DNA of 6,331 bases. Source: Candidatus Omnitrophota bacterium. Its GTDB lineage: Bacteria > Omnitrophota > Gorgyraeia > Zapsychrales > JANLHA01. The notes below the pieces were generated by a model. It ran no database searches, had not been told where the DNA came from, and was given only the letters and a program-made list of their open reading frames with translations. Positions 5,824 through 6,331 of the stretch are shown piece after piece. The translations under genes were made by a program, and so were the position numbers. Position 1 is the first letter of the stretch; every line of letters begins with the position of its first letter. The stretch is taken from the NCBI GenBank assembly GCA_024653845.1, contig JANLHA010000391.1, positions 1 to 6,331 on the forward strand. The letters run 5' to 3'.

Positions 5824-6331
5824 ATGCCTGGATACAAAATCATTTTAGCTGACGATCATAAAATTTTACGTGAAGGCATTAAAAGTCTCATCGAGAAAGA
5901 CCCTTCCTTCAAGGTTGTGGGACAAGCTCAAAATGGGGAGGAACTTTTAACCCTTCTTAAGAAAATCCGCTGTGATTTGATCGTGCTAGACCTTTCGATG
6001 CCACAAATGGATGGAATCGCTACCCTCAAAAAAGTCCACCATCAATTTCCTAAAATTAAAATACTGATTTTGACGATGCAGAAAGACATAGAACATTTCA
6101 AACATGCCATGGCTGGTGGGGCCTTTGGATATCTTCTCAAAGAAGATGCCTATGATCAGTTGCTTCTCGCCATCAAAGTGGCCTTAAAAGGAAAAAGATT
6201 TATTTCTCCAACCCTCGAACATTTTCTAACCGAACAATATGTTCGCTCCCTCGATGAGGGACAAGAAAGCTCTCCCAATATTTTGACCAAACGCGAATTC
6301 CAAATTCTCAAGCTTGTTGCGCAAGGCCTCT
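5824..6331 (+). CDS. NarL/FixJ-family response regulator, 3' end outside window
   Basis: This is the probable partner of the upstream kinase: a DNA-binding regulator switched by phosphorylation. The frame is open from ATG 5824 to the window edge, giving 169 residues and one spare base. The receiver domain (about 4-120) has the acidic pair Asp10 and Asp11 (LADDHKILREG), phosphoacceptor Asp56 (IVLDLSMPQMDG), Thr84 (LILTM) and Lys106 (GYLLKED), so the switch residues are complete. A linker (about 125-150) leads into the start of a LuxR/GerE helix-turn-helix, LTKREFQILKLVAQGL (154-169), where the window ends. About 40-50 more residues are expected from the usual family length of about 210-220. 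It begins four bases after the kinase stop and has no good ribosome binding site close by, which fits coupled translation. The target genes are unknown. Confidence 0.93.
   Translation, partial: MPGYKIILADDHKILREGIKSLIEKDPSFKVVGQAQNGEELLTLLKKIRCDLIVLDLSMPQMDGIATLKKVHHQFPKIKILILTMQKDIEHFKHAMAGGAFGYLLKEDAYDQLLLAIKVALKGKRFISPTLEHFLTEQYVRSLDEGQESSPNILTKREFQILKLVAQGL

Overview
This window comes from a bacterium that uses the MEP (non-mevalonate) isoprenoid route, makes peptidoglycan and probably makes molybdenum cofactor. Base composition is moderately AT-rich (judged by eye, not counted). The taxon cannot be fixed from the sequence. IspG is the long form with an extra stretch between its iron-sulphur cysteines, as in many alpha- and betaproteobacteria. 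The overall gene mix would fit a proteobacterial or Nitrospirota/Omnitrophota-like Gram-negative lineage. No phage, transposon, CRISPR or RNA gene is visible, and every complete gene has an intact frame.

Layout. Bases 1-336 (+) are the C-terminal end of an unrecognised protein. It runs tail to tail into murB and overlaps it by 11 bases. Bases 326-2333 (-) form a tight three-gene unit read right to left: a small [2Fe-2S] ferredoxin, a MoaE-rhodanese fusion and MurB, with 14-base gaps between genes. Bases 2334-2482 are a 149-base intergenic region with a candidate promoter, three palindromic elements and a 10-base direct repeat. Bases 2483-3415 (-) are ispH. Bases 3416-3495 are an 80-base divergent promoter region with two facing TATAAT boxes. 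Bases 3496-4710 (+) are ispG, followed with a 10-base overlap by a soluble PAS-histidine kinase (4701-5819). Four bases later comes a NarL/FixJ-type response regulator (5824 onward), cut by the window end in its helix-turn-helix domain.

How the genes fit together. IspG and IspH catalyse the last two MEP steps. Both carry [4Fe-4S] clusters and need low-potential electrons, so the nearby ferredoxin is a reasonable but unproven donor. The two genes diverge from overlapping promoters. The MoaE-rhodanese fusion joins molybdopterin synthase chemistry to a sulphur-carrying domain. MurB makes UDP-MurNAc for cell wall synthesis, which also uses the undecaprenyl carrier derived from the MEP pathway. 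The kinase and regulator are probably co-transcribed with ispG. Their signal and targets are not evident.

Most of the window is conserved housekeeping sequence. The parts most worth a second look are the two intergenic control regions, the MoaE-rhodanese fusion with its Cys/His linker, and the coupling of ispG to a two-component system. I see no clear sign of a wholly new system.
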